Source: Chinchilla lanigera (lineage: Eukaryota > Chordata > Mammalia > Rodentia > Chinchillidae). From it: DNA of 64,000 bases. The notes under the pieces were generated by a model. That model searched no databases. It was not told where the DNA came from and saw only the letters and a program-made list of their open reading frames with translations. Of the stretch, positions 53,936-64,000 are shown in pieces. Each line of letters begins with the position of its first letter. Within the stretch, counting starts at the first letter, position 1. The position numbers were made by a program, and so were the translations under genes. The stretch covers positions 13,054,337-13,118,336 of the forward strand of contig NW_004955463.1 in NCBI RefSeq assembly GCF_000276665.1. Reading direction: 5' to 3'.

Positions 53936-54708
53936 AACCTTCATTCTATGTCTAACTCAATCCAAATATTTCCATCACGTTAACTATTTTCTATCACTTT
54001 ACATTAGCACTGGTATTTCAATAAGTTTTATTTTTTTGACATGATCTGAAAGCTACTGATATGATTACATTCTAATTGCATTACAGTAACTAAAGCAAAT
54101 ACTAATAGGGTGTGAACCTAACATAATAAGATAGCAAATTGCTATCACAGGGACAGTGTAGGCTGGAGGGAAATCTGCTGATTCACTCAGCACACACGTA
54201 CTAATGCCCTGTCATGTGCTAAGCATTCAGGCAATGTCCTTTTTTCCTATTCATCTCTAAAAATTAATTTGGGACAAGAACAGAAAAGGTAGTGTCATAG
54301 TCTCTTTGAATCTCTGAACATTTGTACCTCCATATGGTGAGTTAGTAGCAAGAATCATTACCTGGAGATAACGGCAATGGAATAAATAACCATCCCTCCA
54401 GGGCCTCAGTCAAGTGAAGTTCCAGGAAGTCACCATAGCTCACAGATTCACATTCATTTGGGCAGAGAACCAATGGGGGTCTCCATCAGCTCCCTGTATG
54501 TGATGCCCCAAGTCCAACTGAGACCAAGGGGGACCCTTCCTAGTCGGTCCTCTCCCTGAGTCCCCAGCTAAGACTCCAACACCAAAGCAGAAAGCACAAT
54601 CATACCACTTTTCCCAAAGTTATAAAGTTGATGAGTCCAAATGTCAACATTTCTTTCTTAAGTCAACAAACCGAATTCATGATAGTGTCTATTAGATAAA
54701 TACTCTCA
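53936..54708. other. Unique AT-rich noncoding sequence
   Basis: No repeat recognised. It ends at the target-site duplication of the ID element that follows. Confidence 0.4.
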
Positions 54709-54726
54709 CTAAATCACGATAGTTCT

Positions 54727-54852
54727 TTTTTTTTTTTTTTTTTGGTTTTTTTTTTTTTTTTTCTTGGTTTTTTCTCAGGTACCAGGAACCAAACTCACGA
54801 ACTTGTGCTTGCCAGGCAGGCGCTTTTGCCACTGAGCTAAATCCCCAGCCCC
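54727..54852 (-). mobile_element. Young ID SINE, antisense, 18-bp target-site duplication
   Basis: A T-run interrupted by GG at 54744-54745, then TTCTTGGTTTTTTCTCAGGT, CAGGAACCAAACTCACGAAC (antisense box B), GCCAGGCAGGCGCTTTTGCC and ACTGAGCTAAATCCCCAGCC (antisense box A and head). CTAAATCACGATAGTTCT (54709-54726) and CTAAATCACGATAATTCT (54853-54870) are the duplication, 17 of 18 matching. Confidence 0.95.
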
Positions 54853-55039
54853 CTAAATCACGATAATTCTATATCTATCACCCAAATTCCCAATTTCATT
54901 GCCATCCATATGTTAATAGAATATTATGAAATTTCTTTTTGGAGCCATACAAGATAGTGGTATCCATTCTGGGTCTTGGGTCTTGAATCTCCCTCTTAAC
55001 TGCATATAGGTTTATTGTGTCAAGGAAATAAGTTAATAT

Positions 55040-55110
55040 GTGGAAAGTGTTTAAAAGAGCGCCTGGCATACAGTAAGGGCTCAACAAATGTCAGTAGTTA
55101 TTACTGTTGG
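55040..55110 (+). repeat. MIR 3' end relic
   Basis: AAGAGCGCCTGGCATACAGT, AAGGGCTCAACAAATGTCAG and TAGTTATTACTG are the sense MIR 3' end. Confidence 0.7.
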
Positions 55111-55479
55111 CTATTCTGCAAAGACTACTACCAAATGTAATAAAAATCAATCTCCAATTTCCTGTATATAACCATAAAGAAATACAATATGTCCAATAAC
55201 GGAAATGAAACCAATATAATTTAATGTGTTCAGTAATTGTCTGAATTGTAAATATTTCACCACAGAAGTATATCTATATGTGTGTATCAGTGATAAGACA
55301 TATACAGATATTTTATACAAGGAGGCTAATCTAGTTGATCAGTCACTATTATCCTTGCCTTGCATAGTGGCAGAACATCAGAGCAGGTCTTCAGATTACA
55401 AGCTAGAATCACTACCCTCCACCCAAAACTCTACCATGGTTTTTACTCCAACTCTTTTCATCCCTCTACTCCAAACTCC
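55111..55479. other. Unique noncoding sequence
   Basis: AT-rich, nothing assignable. Confidence 0.35.
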
Positions 55480-55790
55480 ATTCCTTCTAGCAACATTTAT
55501 GGAGCATTTTCAACAGGCCAGAAACTGTGCTAGGCACTGAAGTTGCAAAAAATAATAGCATTCCTGCTGTGAAGCAGCTCACAGATCAGAGAAGACAGGC
55601 ACATAAAGAGCTAAACATAATTTGCTGTGATCAGTGCTGCACCCCCAGATTGTGAATGAAGGGTGCAGGAGAGAGCAAAGGGAGGGCTGGACTGTGGAAG
55701 CACAAGATAGGAGCAATTGCTTCTGCCACATGCAAGGGGACACTTCAGCAAGGAGGTGACATCTGAACTGCACCCAAAGCTGTTTTACCA
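55480..55790 (-). repeat. L2 LINE 3' relic, antisense
   Basis: TAGCAACATTTATGGAGCAT, AGAAACTGTGCTAGGCACTG, TGAAGCAGCTCACAGATCAG and AGCAAGGAGGTGACATCTGA are antisense L2 in order. Confidence 0.75.
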
Positions 55791-57685
55791 ATGTGTGGGC
55801 TAAACACTTGCTTAGGGAATCAACAAAGCAGAACAGAATAGGAGAAAAACAGGGAGGAACAAAGGGAAAAGCAGAATAGCTTATCTATGATGAACTTACT
55901 CAAAAATTTAACTAGAAAATTAGGATGGGGCTTAGTTTCAGTGTACGTGTATTTAACTGTCATAGTAAAAACTTAATTTTAAATTCTAATAACCTGTTAA
56001 AGGGTAAGGGTTAATACCTAGATCCTTGAAAGAAACTAGCATGGCCCTCACTGAATCTTCAAGGTTGAAGTAAAATTTTGTGAGGCACAAAAGGAAGAAA
56101 GATAAGCCCACCAGAGAGAAGGCATGGGGATGCAGAGGACGCCAGGGCCTGAAAAGCAAGGGACACCAGTACACCGTGCTGTTTTGAAGGCTGCCTCGTG
56201 GGGCCCCAGAGGATGGCTGAGCTCCAGGCTCACCCTCTGGAGGCTTTTTCCAATACTGGGGGAGAACTCCTGTCTCTTATGGAAGCATCTTAAATTGGGA
56301 GGCTTTGAGGGGAGAAAATGGAGAAAATCCCAGAAAATAATCTCAGGCAACCATCTCTCTAGCTATCCCCAGGAGAGAAGTATGGCTTCTCTCTGTGGCT
56401 GCCTTCTTCTGCCTTCTCCAATTCCATAAAATAGATTCCATCTACTGAGCTCTGTGGCCTCCTGGTATCTCAAACAGTGCTCACCCCAACAGGACGATTT
56501 GCCTTACCTTTGCGGGGCGTTTGGAGGGCAGGAGGGATGGCTAAGGAATTTCTTTTCACTGGTTTTTGTTTAGATGACAAATTTTCAACAGAGCATCATC
56601 TTTCTGGGTCTTTTTTAACATCTTTCCATCTGAATTTTTATTATCATTATATCTCTTCTTTGTTTTCTAGCTACATTGGCTCCCTAACCTCACTGGCTTA
56701 TGGGGCCAGTCCACAGCCAGCAGTGAGAGTGACCCACCCACCCTTCCTTCTCACCCTGGAATCACTGTGCAAGTCACCAATGCTGGGGAGTGGGGAGGGA
56801 CTTCCCCATTGGGGTGAATTCTACATGATGAGCGTGGGACCCCAGAAGCAGCAATTCAGATTTTCTCAGGGGCTCCAGTTCCTCTGAGTGCTCCCATCAG
56901 CCCTTTGGTTAATATAGGTGGGAGTGAGAGGTCAGAGCTAAATTCCCATCTAGCAGGTCTGACAGGTACATAGCATGTAGCAAGACTAAAAGCCCCAATT
57001 CCACTCCTTAATTAAAAACATTTTTCATTCCAAACCTATAAAAGGCAGATGTGCTGCATTCCCCCAACCACAGATCGCTGCTCTATATTGAGTTCTGCAG
57101 CTCCAATTCTTCTTTCCCAGGGCTTGAAAATACAAGGCCGTCAAAGCACAGTGTAGCGGGCGCCTCTTCCTCCACCTTTCCCTCACCCACTCTACTTCCT
57201 CTTTGGCTGAGAAACACTCATTTCTGTCTTTGCAGGGGTTATATGTTTTAAGCTTCTCATGACACCTCCTTGTTGAAATGGTGTGGGATTGAGCCCATCT
57301 TCCAGGATAGACAGGAGGCAGCTCTTGTATTTTATTATCCTAAAATGCCTTTTAAACTGGATTGTAAAAGACAGAGGAGGAAGCTCATGCAGCAGTCCAA
57401 ACTTAATCATCCACACTGAGGCTGTGAATTCATTCAGGTTCTCTTCAGTTCAGGTATCTGGAAGGCATATCTTTGGAAAAAGAATAAGTAAACCACCTGC
57501 CAAGAGGAGGTCAGAAAAAATGACAAAAATCCTTGCTTATGATGCTTTCCTACCTTTTATGACTCCTTATTCTTCAAATGCCTAGGATTAAGACATTCAG
57601 TTTGGTAATGTGATTCGGAAAGTTGCAAGTCAAATTCAGACTATGCTGCCAGTGTTCAGGGACTGTTATTGAATCTCCCTCTCAA
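55791..57685. other. Unique noncoding sequence
   Basis: Nearly 1.9 kb without an assignable repeat. A 136-codon frame (56477-56887) crosses ATATCTCTTCTTTGTTTTCTAG, a good splice-acceptor look-alike at 56651-56672, but the sequence after it has no recognisable protein and no convincing donor. Not called as an exon. Confidence 0.35.
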
Positions 57686-57689
57686 GGCT

Positions 57690-58065
57690 CAGGTGTGGAA
57701 GGTGTGGTCTGCGGTCCATGGTGCTACTGGTAGGTGGTGGGAATTGGAAGAGGCAGGGCTTAATTAGAGAAAGTTAGGTCATTAGAGAAATGCCCTGAAA
57801 GAGGCTTATGGGACCCAGCAGCCCCTCTTTCCACCTTTTCCCTCTCCCGCTTCCTCTTTGCTTCCCGGGCCACCATGAAGTAAGCAGCTTCCTTCATCAT
57901 GCATCCTGCTAAGCAACGCTGCCTCACCTCAGGGCCCAAAGCAAAAGGGTCAGCTGACCATGGACTGAAACCTCCAAAGCCATGGGCTAAAATTAACCTT
58001 TCTTCCTTTTAAGCTGTAGCTCACATTTCTTTGTGAGAAATACAAAAGCTGACTGATATATACTA
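57690..58065 (+). mobile_element. MaLR-type solo LTR
   Basis: TGGTGGGAATTGGAAGAGGC, AGGGCTTAATTAGAGAAAGT, TCATTAGAGAAATGCCCTG, TTGCTTCCCGGGCCACCATG, CAGCTGACCATGGACTGAAA, CCTTTTAAGCTGTAGCTCAC and ACAAAAGCTGACTGATA give LTR order. Its 5' end is diverged. Confidence 0.8.
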
Positions 58066-59385
58066 GTAAATCAGCTGTGAGTTACTCAGTGTGGTTGGAG
58101 GGAAAAGATCATTGTATCATTTGGCTTTCATTCACCTGCCTTGCAGAGGGTGCTCAAGCCTTTTTGGTTTGAGGTGTTCACTGCTTTATGTTCAGTGATA
58201 CTGTGTGCTACTGAAGGCCAGAAATACTAAGCCTGCCTTCCTGTTTCTCCATGAGACCAAGCTAGTGCTCTGAATTCAACAGCCACCTTAAGATGATTGT
58301 TGGTAGATGGGTGGGAGGCTTTCCACCTGCAAGGCCTATTGCTGGAGTTGGATTGCTCTCCCTTCTTTGTGGATTTCCTCTTTCTGGGTTTCAACCAAAT
58401 AGTCTTATTAAAGGTTAAAAAAGAAAAGAAACAAAAAACAAGACTTGCTTTTGTGAGTAATAGCCAATATGATCAATAGACTTGAAGGAGAAGGGAGCCC
58501 AAGGCACCCACAGGACAGTTTTAAGATTTAATTGTTCCACAGAATTTTAAGCAAGTAGTAGAAAGAAACTAAATTGCATGAAACCAAATATTTCGCTCCA
58601 GGCTTCTAATTCATCTCACTTGCCAGTTCCCAGGGGCAAGTGCCAGCACTGCAGAGCTCGGGACTTTCCAGTAGAGACAGGGACTGCATTCCACGCAAGC
58701 TAAAGAACCTCCTCATCTCTTTGAAATAGGGCAGTTGATCAAAGTCTTCCTTACCACAAACACACTGGGGATCAAGGACACAGCCAGCTGACCAGTTCCA
58801 AAAGATAACATATTACTGTTTAATGAAATGCACATCTTACTTCGTCCTGAAAAATGAAATACCTTGGAGTTTCTTGGAAAGACAAGGTCCCGGGAGATGG
58901 GAAGATGGTACCCAGAAGGAGGCCACATCAAGCATCAGCAGGCATAGAGAAGCAAGGTCTCTCAACCAAGGAGGTGCAGATCAGAATCATGCAGCTTAGA
59001 GATCATTTCCTGTGCTTCCTTCAGGTTGGGGAATCTGTTAATGAGGCATGTCTGCTTCCTCATGACCAGACCACTTGGGAAAGAGGGAATCCTCAAGTCT
59101 CCAGGAAAAGCCTGCCGTGGCTGCTCTAAAACACACAGGCGAAGCACAGGTGAGAGTCCATCCAGTCCCATCAACATGCAAAGAATTTGATTTCTATTCT
59201 GAGCACAGGTGTTGCATCAGAAAACCAGAAGACGCTTGAGCACAGGGAAGTACTCTTGCTGCCTTGGAAATGTTTTGCTGTGGAGGAGTTTGAGTCAAGT
59301 GGGTAAGGGAAGTAGGAGACCAGGGAAGGTGGAACATCAGTTAAATTTGTTAGACCAGCCAGAGGCTTTAGGGAGAAAGCTGGTT
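58066..59385. other. Unique noncoding sequence
   Basis: No assignable repeat, RNA or exon. Confidence 0.4.
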
Positions 59386-59387
59386 AC

Positions 59388-59460
59388 TCTCTCTCTCTGT
59401 GTGTCTCTCTGTGTCTCTCTGTGTCTCTCTGTCTCCTTCTTTCTCTCTCTCTCTCTCCTC
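59388..59460 (+). repeat. (CT/TCTGTG)n microsatellite
   Basis: CTCTCTGTGTGTCTCTCTGT with CTCTGTGTCTC units, then TTCTTTCTCTCTCTCTCTC. Confidence 0.9.
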
Positions 59461-59524
59461 AGTTTCTTCTGTAAACAGAAACAATGGTTCACATTCCATC
59501 ATGTTACTGCGACAATTCATGAAA

Positions 59525-59600
59525 GAACATATGTAAAGTAGCTTGAGTTGTCCCTGGCACTTAGTAGGTGCTCAATAAATAATGGATCTTACTTTAATAA
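59525..59600 (+). repeat. MIR 3' end relic
   Basis: GAGTTGTCCCTGGCACTTAG and TAGGTGCTCAATAAATAATG are the sense MIR/L2-like 3' end. Confidence 0.7.
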
Positions 59601-60200
59601 AACCAATTAATAAATACAGGCTGAAAGTCCTATGGAGAGGGCCCATCTGAACCTCAGGTCAATGACCTTAATGCATTAAAGGGAAGTGAAGTTTGGGTTG
59701 CCTGCCAAGAGAGGCCTCCAGGACTGATGCCACACAACTCTTTCCAACAAGGCTTTTGCTTCTGTCCAAACTTGGTCCTGGCACCTACTCAGAAGCTCAA
59801 TTCAAGATAGCATTATAGTAATCATATAGTTCTTCTCATATACCTGTGCTTCCACTCAAAAAAAAAATTCCTGTAGGTCCAAACCTAAAAATATTTCAGA
59901 AAATCATTGCCACTAGGTGACCAGAGAACTTGTCCTAAAAATAAAATGGGTTCTGGCCAATGCAACAAACACATGGCAATTTTATACAACTAGCACCAAT
60001 TGCAATGTGACAACACAGCAGCTTGGCCCATAAACCCAAACCCCAGAGCATGATGACCCTCAGGCTGGCTAGCTCAACTCCTATCACCTGTGTGGCCCTG
60101 GGCAGAAATATGAATTGGTTATGAAGTTTGAGGATATTTTTGTGGAGCTCTGGGTAAAAGCTCAGAAATGATTGCCTAGCCATCAGTGTTACTGCTGTTG
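59601..60200. other. Unique noncoding sequence
   Basis: No assignable repeat or exon. Confidence 0.4.
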
Positions 60201-60206
60201 CTCTGC

Positions 60207-60561
60207 TGTAGTTTGGATCTCAAATGTCCCCCAGTGGTATATATGTTAAGGGCTTAGACCCCAGCCTGTGGCCCTAGCAGGAGATGGTAGAATCTTGAAA
60301 AGATGGGGCCAAGTGGAGGAAATTAGGTCTTTGGGGATGTGATCTAGTGGATATTGGGACTTGTTTGTCTCTCTTTTTTTTTTTTTTTGATCCCAGCTCC
60401 CATGAGGTGATATGGGCTCCCACAATCATGTACTGCCTCTGCACAAGGCCAGTAAGCCATGGACTAAACCTTCTGAAACCATGAGCCAAAAAATAAACCT
60501 TTCCTCTTTATAAGTTGAGTATCTCAGGTATTTTGTCACAGTGATGGAAAGCTGATTAACA
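60207..60561 (+). mobile_element. MaLR-type solo LTR with T-run
   Basis: TGTAGTTTGGATCTCAAATG, AAGATGGGGCCAAGTGGAGG, GAAACCATGAGCCAAAAAAT, AAACCTTTCCTCTTTATAAG, TTTTGTCACAGTGATGGAAA and GCTGATTAACA run from start to end, with TG...CA termini. A 15-base T-run at 60374-60388 interrupts the middle. No internal region. Confidence 0.9.
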
Positions 60562-60564
60562 TAT

Positions 60565-61319
60565 TGTTCCACTTTCAGGAATCCTGGAGAGACACCAAGC
60601 CCATATAAATAACCAAATTTTCAACTCTGGAGAAAGAAAAAATAGGAGAATATCAAAAGAGAGGCAACCACCAGAGCAGCAAGGTGCTCTTCCTTATTCT
60701 TTTCCTTAGGATTTAGCCTAATCAGTTTGCACACGAAAGTGTGGCATATTTCAAAACCAATAATGAGGTTTTTATGGCATTAAAGGCTAAGAAGGCCCCA
60801 ACAGGGGCTTTTTTTGGAAAAACCTGGCTTACCACCCCTTTACACATGTCCCAATGTGACAATTACAGCTGGGACCAGGCCTTCCATGGAGAATTCACCT
60901 AAAGACAACCTGCCTCCTAACTATCCCTACATGGAGGTCCTAGTGATGAAGCTCCTGATGCCAATGAACAAAGGTCTGTGAGTGACGGTGTGATGACAAG
61001 GTCCAGCTGGCAATGGTGGGACCTTGGTCATGCCAAGCCCACAGCCATTGAATGAGGCAGTAGATGTGGTCTTCAGGGTGTCCACCAGGAACCATAGGAA
61101 ACATAAAGGTCAGGAAAGAAAGAGGCCCTGCTTCCAAGTGGCTCACAGACAGACCAGAAGGGAAACTGCCAAACACAAGGGCAAAGATACTTTGATACTA
61201 AAGTGGGACATCTTCAAGTTTAGACTCCTTGGCTCTGCTGGCTTAAGCAGATCACAGGCCAGATCCTAGACAGCCTCTCTGCTACATCCAGCACTCTGTG
61301 ATCATCAAACTAACACAAA
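60565..61319. other. Unique noncoding sequence
   Basis: No assignable repeat or exon. Confidence 0.4.
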
Positions 61320-61460
61320 ACAGTGGATTCTGATCCACATTTTAATTATCCAATGCTGACTTGTATCGCGCCTGCATTTCTTATCCATCTGGGGAGTGTC
61401 GCGTGCTCAGCTAATTTAACAAGCAGCATTAACTGGGGCCTGTTAGGAGTGCTCCTCCCA
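61320..61460. promoter_or_regulatory. Candidate conserved noncoding element
   Basis: CATTTTAATTATCCAATGC, then TGTATCGCGCCTGC, GTGTCGCGTGCTCAGC and TAATTTAACAAGCAGCATTA: AT-rich cores next to preserved CpG in repeat-free DNA. Inferred only. Confidence 0.35.
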
Positions 61461-61955
61461 GGACCACCCATTAGGCTGCTGGCTCCAGCTGCCCTCCACC
61501 ACTCCACCACTTGTTCTGAGCCGGCAGCTCCCCCAGTGCCTACCTCCCCTCCAACCTGTCCCCCAAGTGCCACCAGCAATTTTCCAGATCACTGAGGAGC
61601 TGATGACTTGTTTATGACACAGTACTGGTGCTTTCAGCTCCTATTTCCATTTACTCTTGATCTTCCAGGACAGCTAGAATGGAAAAGGAGATCTACTTGC
61701 CCCAAGCCACAGCCTGGGAGAGTCTTTCCAACATAGGCTGTCCCTCTGGATTTCCGGGTAGAGAGATGACCACCTCCACGGAGTGCTGGCAGGGCAGCGG
61801 CTGGCTGTCTTTGCTCCTCTGAGCATGAGCCTGAGAAGTCAGACCTTGGTTGTTATCTCAGCTGTAGGAGGAAAAGAGGAGGGTCTTGCAGGGCACCTGG
61901 ATCACAGGCCTTCACATTTCTAAGCAGCCAGCCTGGGTCACCCGGGACCTGCCCC
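61461..61955. other. Unique noncoding sequence
   Basis: G+C-richer, no repeat or exon recognised. Confidence 0.4.
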
Positions 61956-61959
61956 TCTT

Positions 61960-62130
61960 TTCCACCTACATGTTATTCCAGCCATAAATCCAAGTGACAA
62001 GCTTGAACTTTCCTCAATTGACATGTTTACAAGGGAAGTCTACATTTGACAGGAAAATTAAGCCTATCAATCACCTAACGAGCTTCTTAATGAATGGGTC
62101 TCTGATCTCCTCTGGTAGTAGGGTTTATTG
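61960..62130. promoter_or_regulatory. Candidate conserved noncoding element
   Basis: CAATTGACATGTTTACAAGG (FOX-like TGTTTAC), TTTGACAGGAAAATTAAGCC, TATCAATCACCTAACGAGC, TTCTTAATGAATGGG and GGTTTATTGATTAG in repeat-free DNA. Inferred only. Confidence 0.35.
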
Positions 62131-63105
62131 ATTAGAAAGGGGCAGCCCAGGCCCCTTGCCTGTCGCCCACTCCCCAGCAGCCTCTCCCTCTGCCAGATGT
62201 GGCTGCCCTCTGACCTCGCTGCGACACTCCAGCCAGGCTCCTGCCTGAAGCTTGCAGAGGGTTCTGGTTCAGGGTTTATCGAGAGGTCAGACCCCCTCCT
62301 GTCTCTGTCCTGTGACAGAACAAAGGGAACAGATGCAGCCTCAGAGCACCCACCCAGCATATGGAAGCTATCTCCTCAGTCCCAGTAATTACCCAGGAGC
62401 TCGCTTGTTCAATGCCTTTGCTTTTTATTGCTCAGAAACCAACCTATTCCCCAACATAAAACACTTTAACGGTGTCTCCCTCCGGGGTTTCTGGGAGAGG
62501 CCCTGTCAGGTATAAAATGTGCAGAACCCCTCTGACAGCCCACTGGGGCAAGGCCTTCCACAATTAAAAGAGGGAGACAGGGCAAGGGGAGGCGGGGCAG
62601 CTGGTGGCAGACAGAGTCAGAGTCTCATCATATTCGGAGGGCCCACAGCATTCAGGGAGAGCTTTCTGGAGTGCTTAGCAAGGCAGGCAAATTAAAAACA
62701 CAAGCACTCTCCTCCAGTTTCTGGTACACAGGGAGGGAGAGCCTGAAGTCTGAGTTGGACACCAAAAAACACTGCATAGCAATTATACATAAGAATGAAG
62801 GGTTAGTACAGATCATGAAGCAGCCTCGACCTTGGTCAGCACTCTTTTTACAAAAACCTCACAGCCTTGCCCTCGGTGCTCCTCCAGGAAGCCAGATCTT
62901 ACAGGTTCACCAAAGGGCAAAAACATGGAAGTAGAAACTGAACTTCAAGGAGATGAGCCACCGGCCAGAAATGGACAGGTTTAAATCCCAAAATAGCTTC
63001 TATACCCATCCTAAGTAAGGTAGTGGAGGACTTCACTGGTTTCCTCTCTCGTGTGCTGGGCCCCTGGAAGAGGTCGGCAGACTCCCAAGTGGCCCAAGAG
63101 GCTGT
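62131..63105. other. Unique noncoding sequence
   Basis: No repeat or exon recognised. Contains the G-quadruplex-prone run at 62572-62597. Confidence 0.4.
62572..62597 (+). other. Canonical G-quadruplex motif
   Basis: GGG-AGACA-GGG-CAA-GGGG-AGGC-GGGG: four G-runs of at least three with loops of 5, 3 and 4 bases satisfy the usual G3+N1-7 rule. Prediction only. Confidence 0.7.
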
Positions 63106-63107
63106 GT

Positions 63108-63475
63108 TCCTTTCCTAGGGCTGCCATAATAAATCACAACAACTGTGTGGCTTAGAACAACAGCAAAGTATCCTTTCACAGCATTAGAAGCTAAAGTCTG
63201 AAATCAAGGTGTCAGCAGGTCCGTACACCCTCCGAAGGCTCCAGGGAAGCCCTCCCAGGCCCCTCCAGCTTCCAGCAGTTGCCAGCCACCTCTGGTTTCC
63301 TTGGCTTGCAGCCCTGTCACTCCTGGGATGCCTGTCTTCTTGTGACCATTTTCCTGTGTCCTTATCCTAGAAAGGCACTCATCACCCTCAGCCAGCATAA
63401 CTTCATCTCAACTAATTACATTTCCAAAGATCTTATTTCCAAACTGGACCATGTGCTAAGATCCTGAACACAAAT
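63108..63475 (-). mobile_element. MST/MLT1-type LTR, antisense
   Basis: TTCCTTTCCTAGGGCTGCCA, TAATAAATCACAACAACTGT, AAAGTCTGAAATCAAGGTGT, CCCTCCGAAGGCTCCAGGGA, TTTCCTTGGCTTGCAGCCCT and AACTAATTACATTTCCAAAG are a complete antisense LTR order. Confidence 0.9.
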
Positions 63476-64000
63476 TTTCAGAGGAGCATCCTGGCACAGG
63501 GGGCATCAGGATGAGGTACCTGCTGGCCCTTTTGTATAAGGTCTAGGAATGTGGATACCTGGGCTTTCCCGGTGCCTAAGGGAAGATCGAGGATTGAGGG
63601 AAGCGCCGGCAAAGACAGGAGAAGAATTGTACTAAGGTAAATTGCAAATACTAAAAAATATGAAGACGGCAATTTAAGTGTTTAAAATGTGCTCTGGGTA
63701 ATTCCAAACAAATTTTAAGGCCATTTTCAGACCATAAAACCTTCTGTTCTAAATCAGCAGCTCGCAGGCAGGCCCGGGTGCTCAGGCTATAGAACCTCCC
63801 CCAGATGGTGGCTGGCAGGTTTGGGAGGCTTCAGCAGTCTGGCAAATGCATGATGATTCTTCCCCACAACTGGAGAGGGGCCTCCTCCAGCTCTCCAGGC
63901 GCCCGCCGAACTCGCAAACCACTTTGCTGATACTTTGTGCCCTCCCTGGGGGCCTTTCCCAGAAGCGTGGCTCGGTCAGAGGAGCCACAAAAGTGACCAG
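63476..64000. other. Unique noncoding sequence
   Basis: No assignable repeat or exon. Locally CpG-containing near 63890-63915 (GGCGCCCGCCGAACTCGC), too short for a CpG island. Confidence 0.4.

Noticed and set aside
54727..54852. Poly-T run suggesting a Pol III terminator or processed pseudogene
   Set aside because: It is the antisense A-tail of an ID SINE with an 18-bp target-site duplication.
56640..56889. Good splice-acceptor look-alike followed by an open frame
   Set aside because: Downstream sequence lacks a recognisable product and a clear donor; single acceptor-like tracts are common by chance.
1..64000. CRISPR arrays, operons, bacterial ribosome binding sites, phage or plasmid genes
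   Set aside because: The window is plainly mammalian nuclear DNA; regularly spaced repeats seen are microsatellites or SINE/LTR copies.

Overview
This is a gene-free stretch of a mammalian genome, and the SINE content points to a rodent. It carries tRNA-Ala-like ID SINEs, a B1 element with the internal duplication typical of rodents, several fused B1-ID composites, and a hAT mini-transposon resembling rodent-lineage families. B2-type and murine-type B1/B4 clutter is absent, and the fused B1-ID layout is known mainly from squirrel-related and other non-murid rodents. I therefore favour a non-murid rodent but cannot name the family or species. There is no CpG island, and no RNA gene or coding exon that I can support. 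The longest open frames (279 codons at 1725-2564, 237 codons at 48251-48964) look like chance reading frames in compositionally biased DNA.

Layout: 1-3.5 kb is mostly unique, with a regulatory-looking AT-rich block near 0.45-0.89 kb. 3.5-18 kb is repeat-rich: MaLR LTRs, MIR and L2 relics, hAT elements, B1/ID SINEs, long CA/CT/GGAA microsatellites and L1 3' debris. 18.5-25 kb is repeat-poor and holds the best candidate conserved noncoding blocks (19.4-20.1, 23.6-23.9 and 24.56-24.88 kb). 25.2-31 kb is a nest of MaLR LTRs, a Tigger deletion derivative, and an L1 3' end split by a Tigger-like MITE. 34.5-35.3 kb is another quiet block. 37.3-40.5 kb is one long decayed L1 (ORF1 then ORF2 remnants) split by a young ID insertion with a 16-bp target-site duplication. 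42-49 kb mixes quiet blocks with MLT1 and B1-ID insertions. 49.8-52.1 kb holds an L1 tail, an unclassified dispersed repeat, a near-complete Tigger/MER2-like element and a MaLR LTR. 52.69-53.06 kb is an AT-rich block with a striking 19-bp inverted repeat plus a second dyad. 54.7 kb has a second young ID with an 18-bp target-site duplication. 55-64 kb has L2, MaLR and MIR relics and further quiet AT-rich blocks.

Interpretation: repeat-poor AT-rich blocks with homeodomain-type TAAT motifs, alternating with old repeats and no exons, fit the gene desert or very long intron of a developmental regulator. This is inference from sequence texture, because conservation cannot be measured here, and I do not name a target gene. 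All repeat family names are from memory of consensus features and need confirming with a repeat-masking run.
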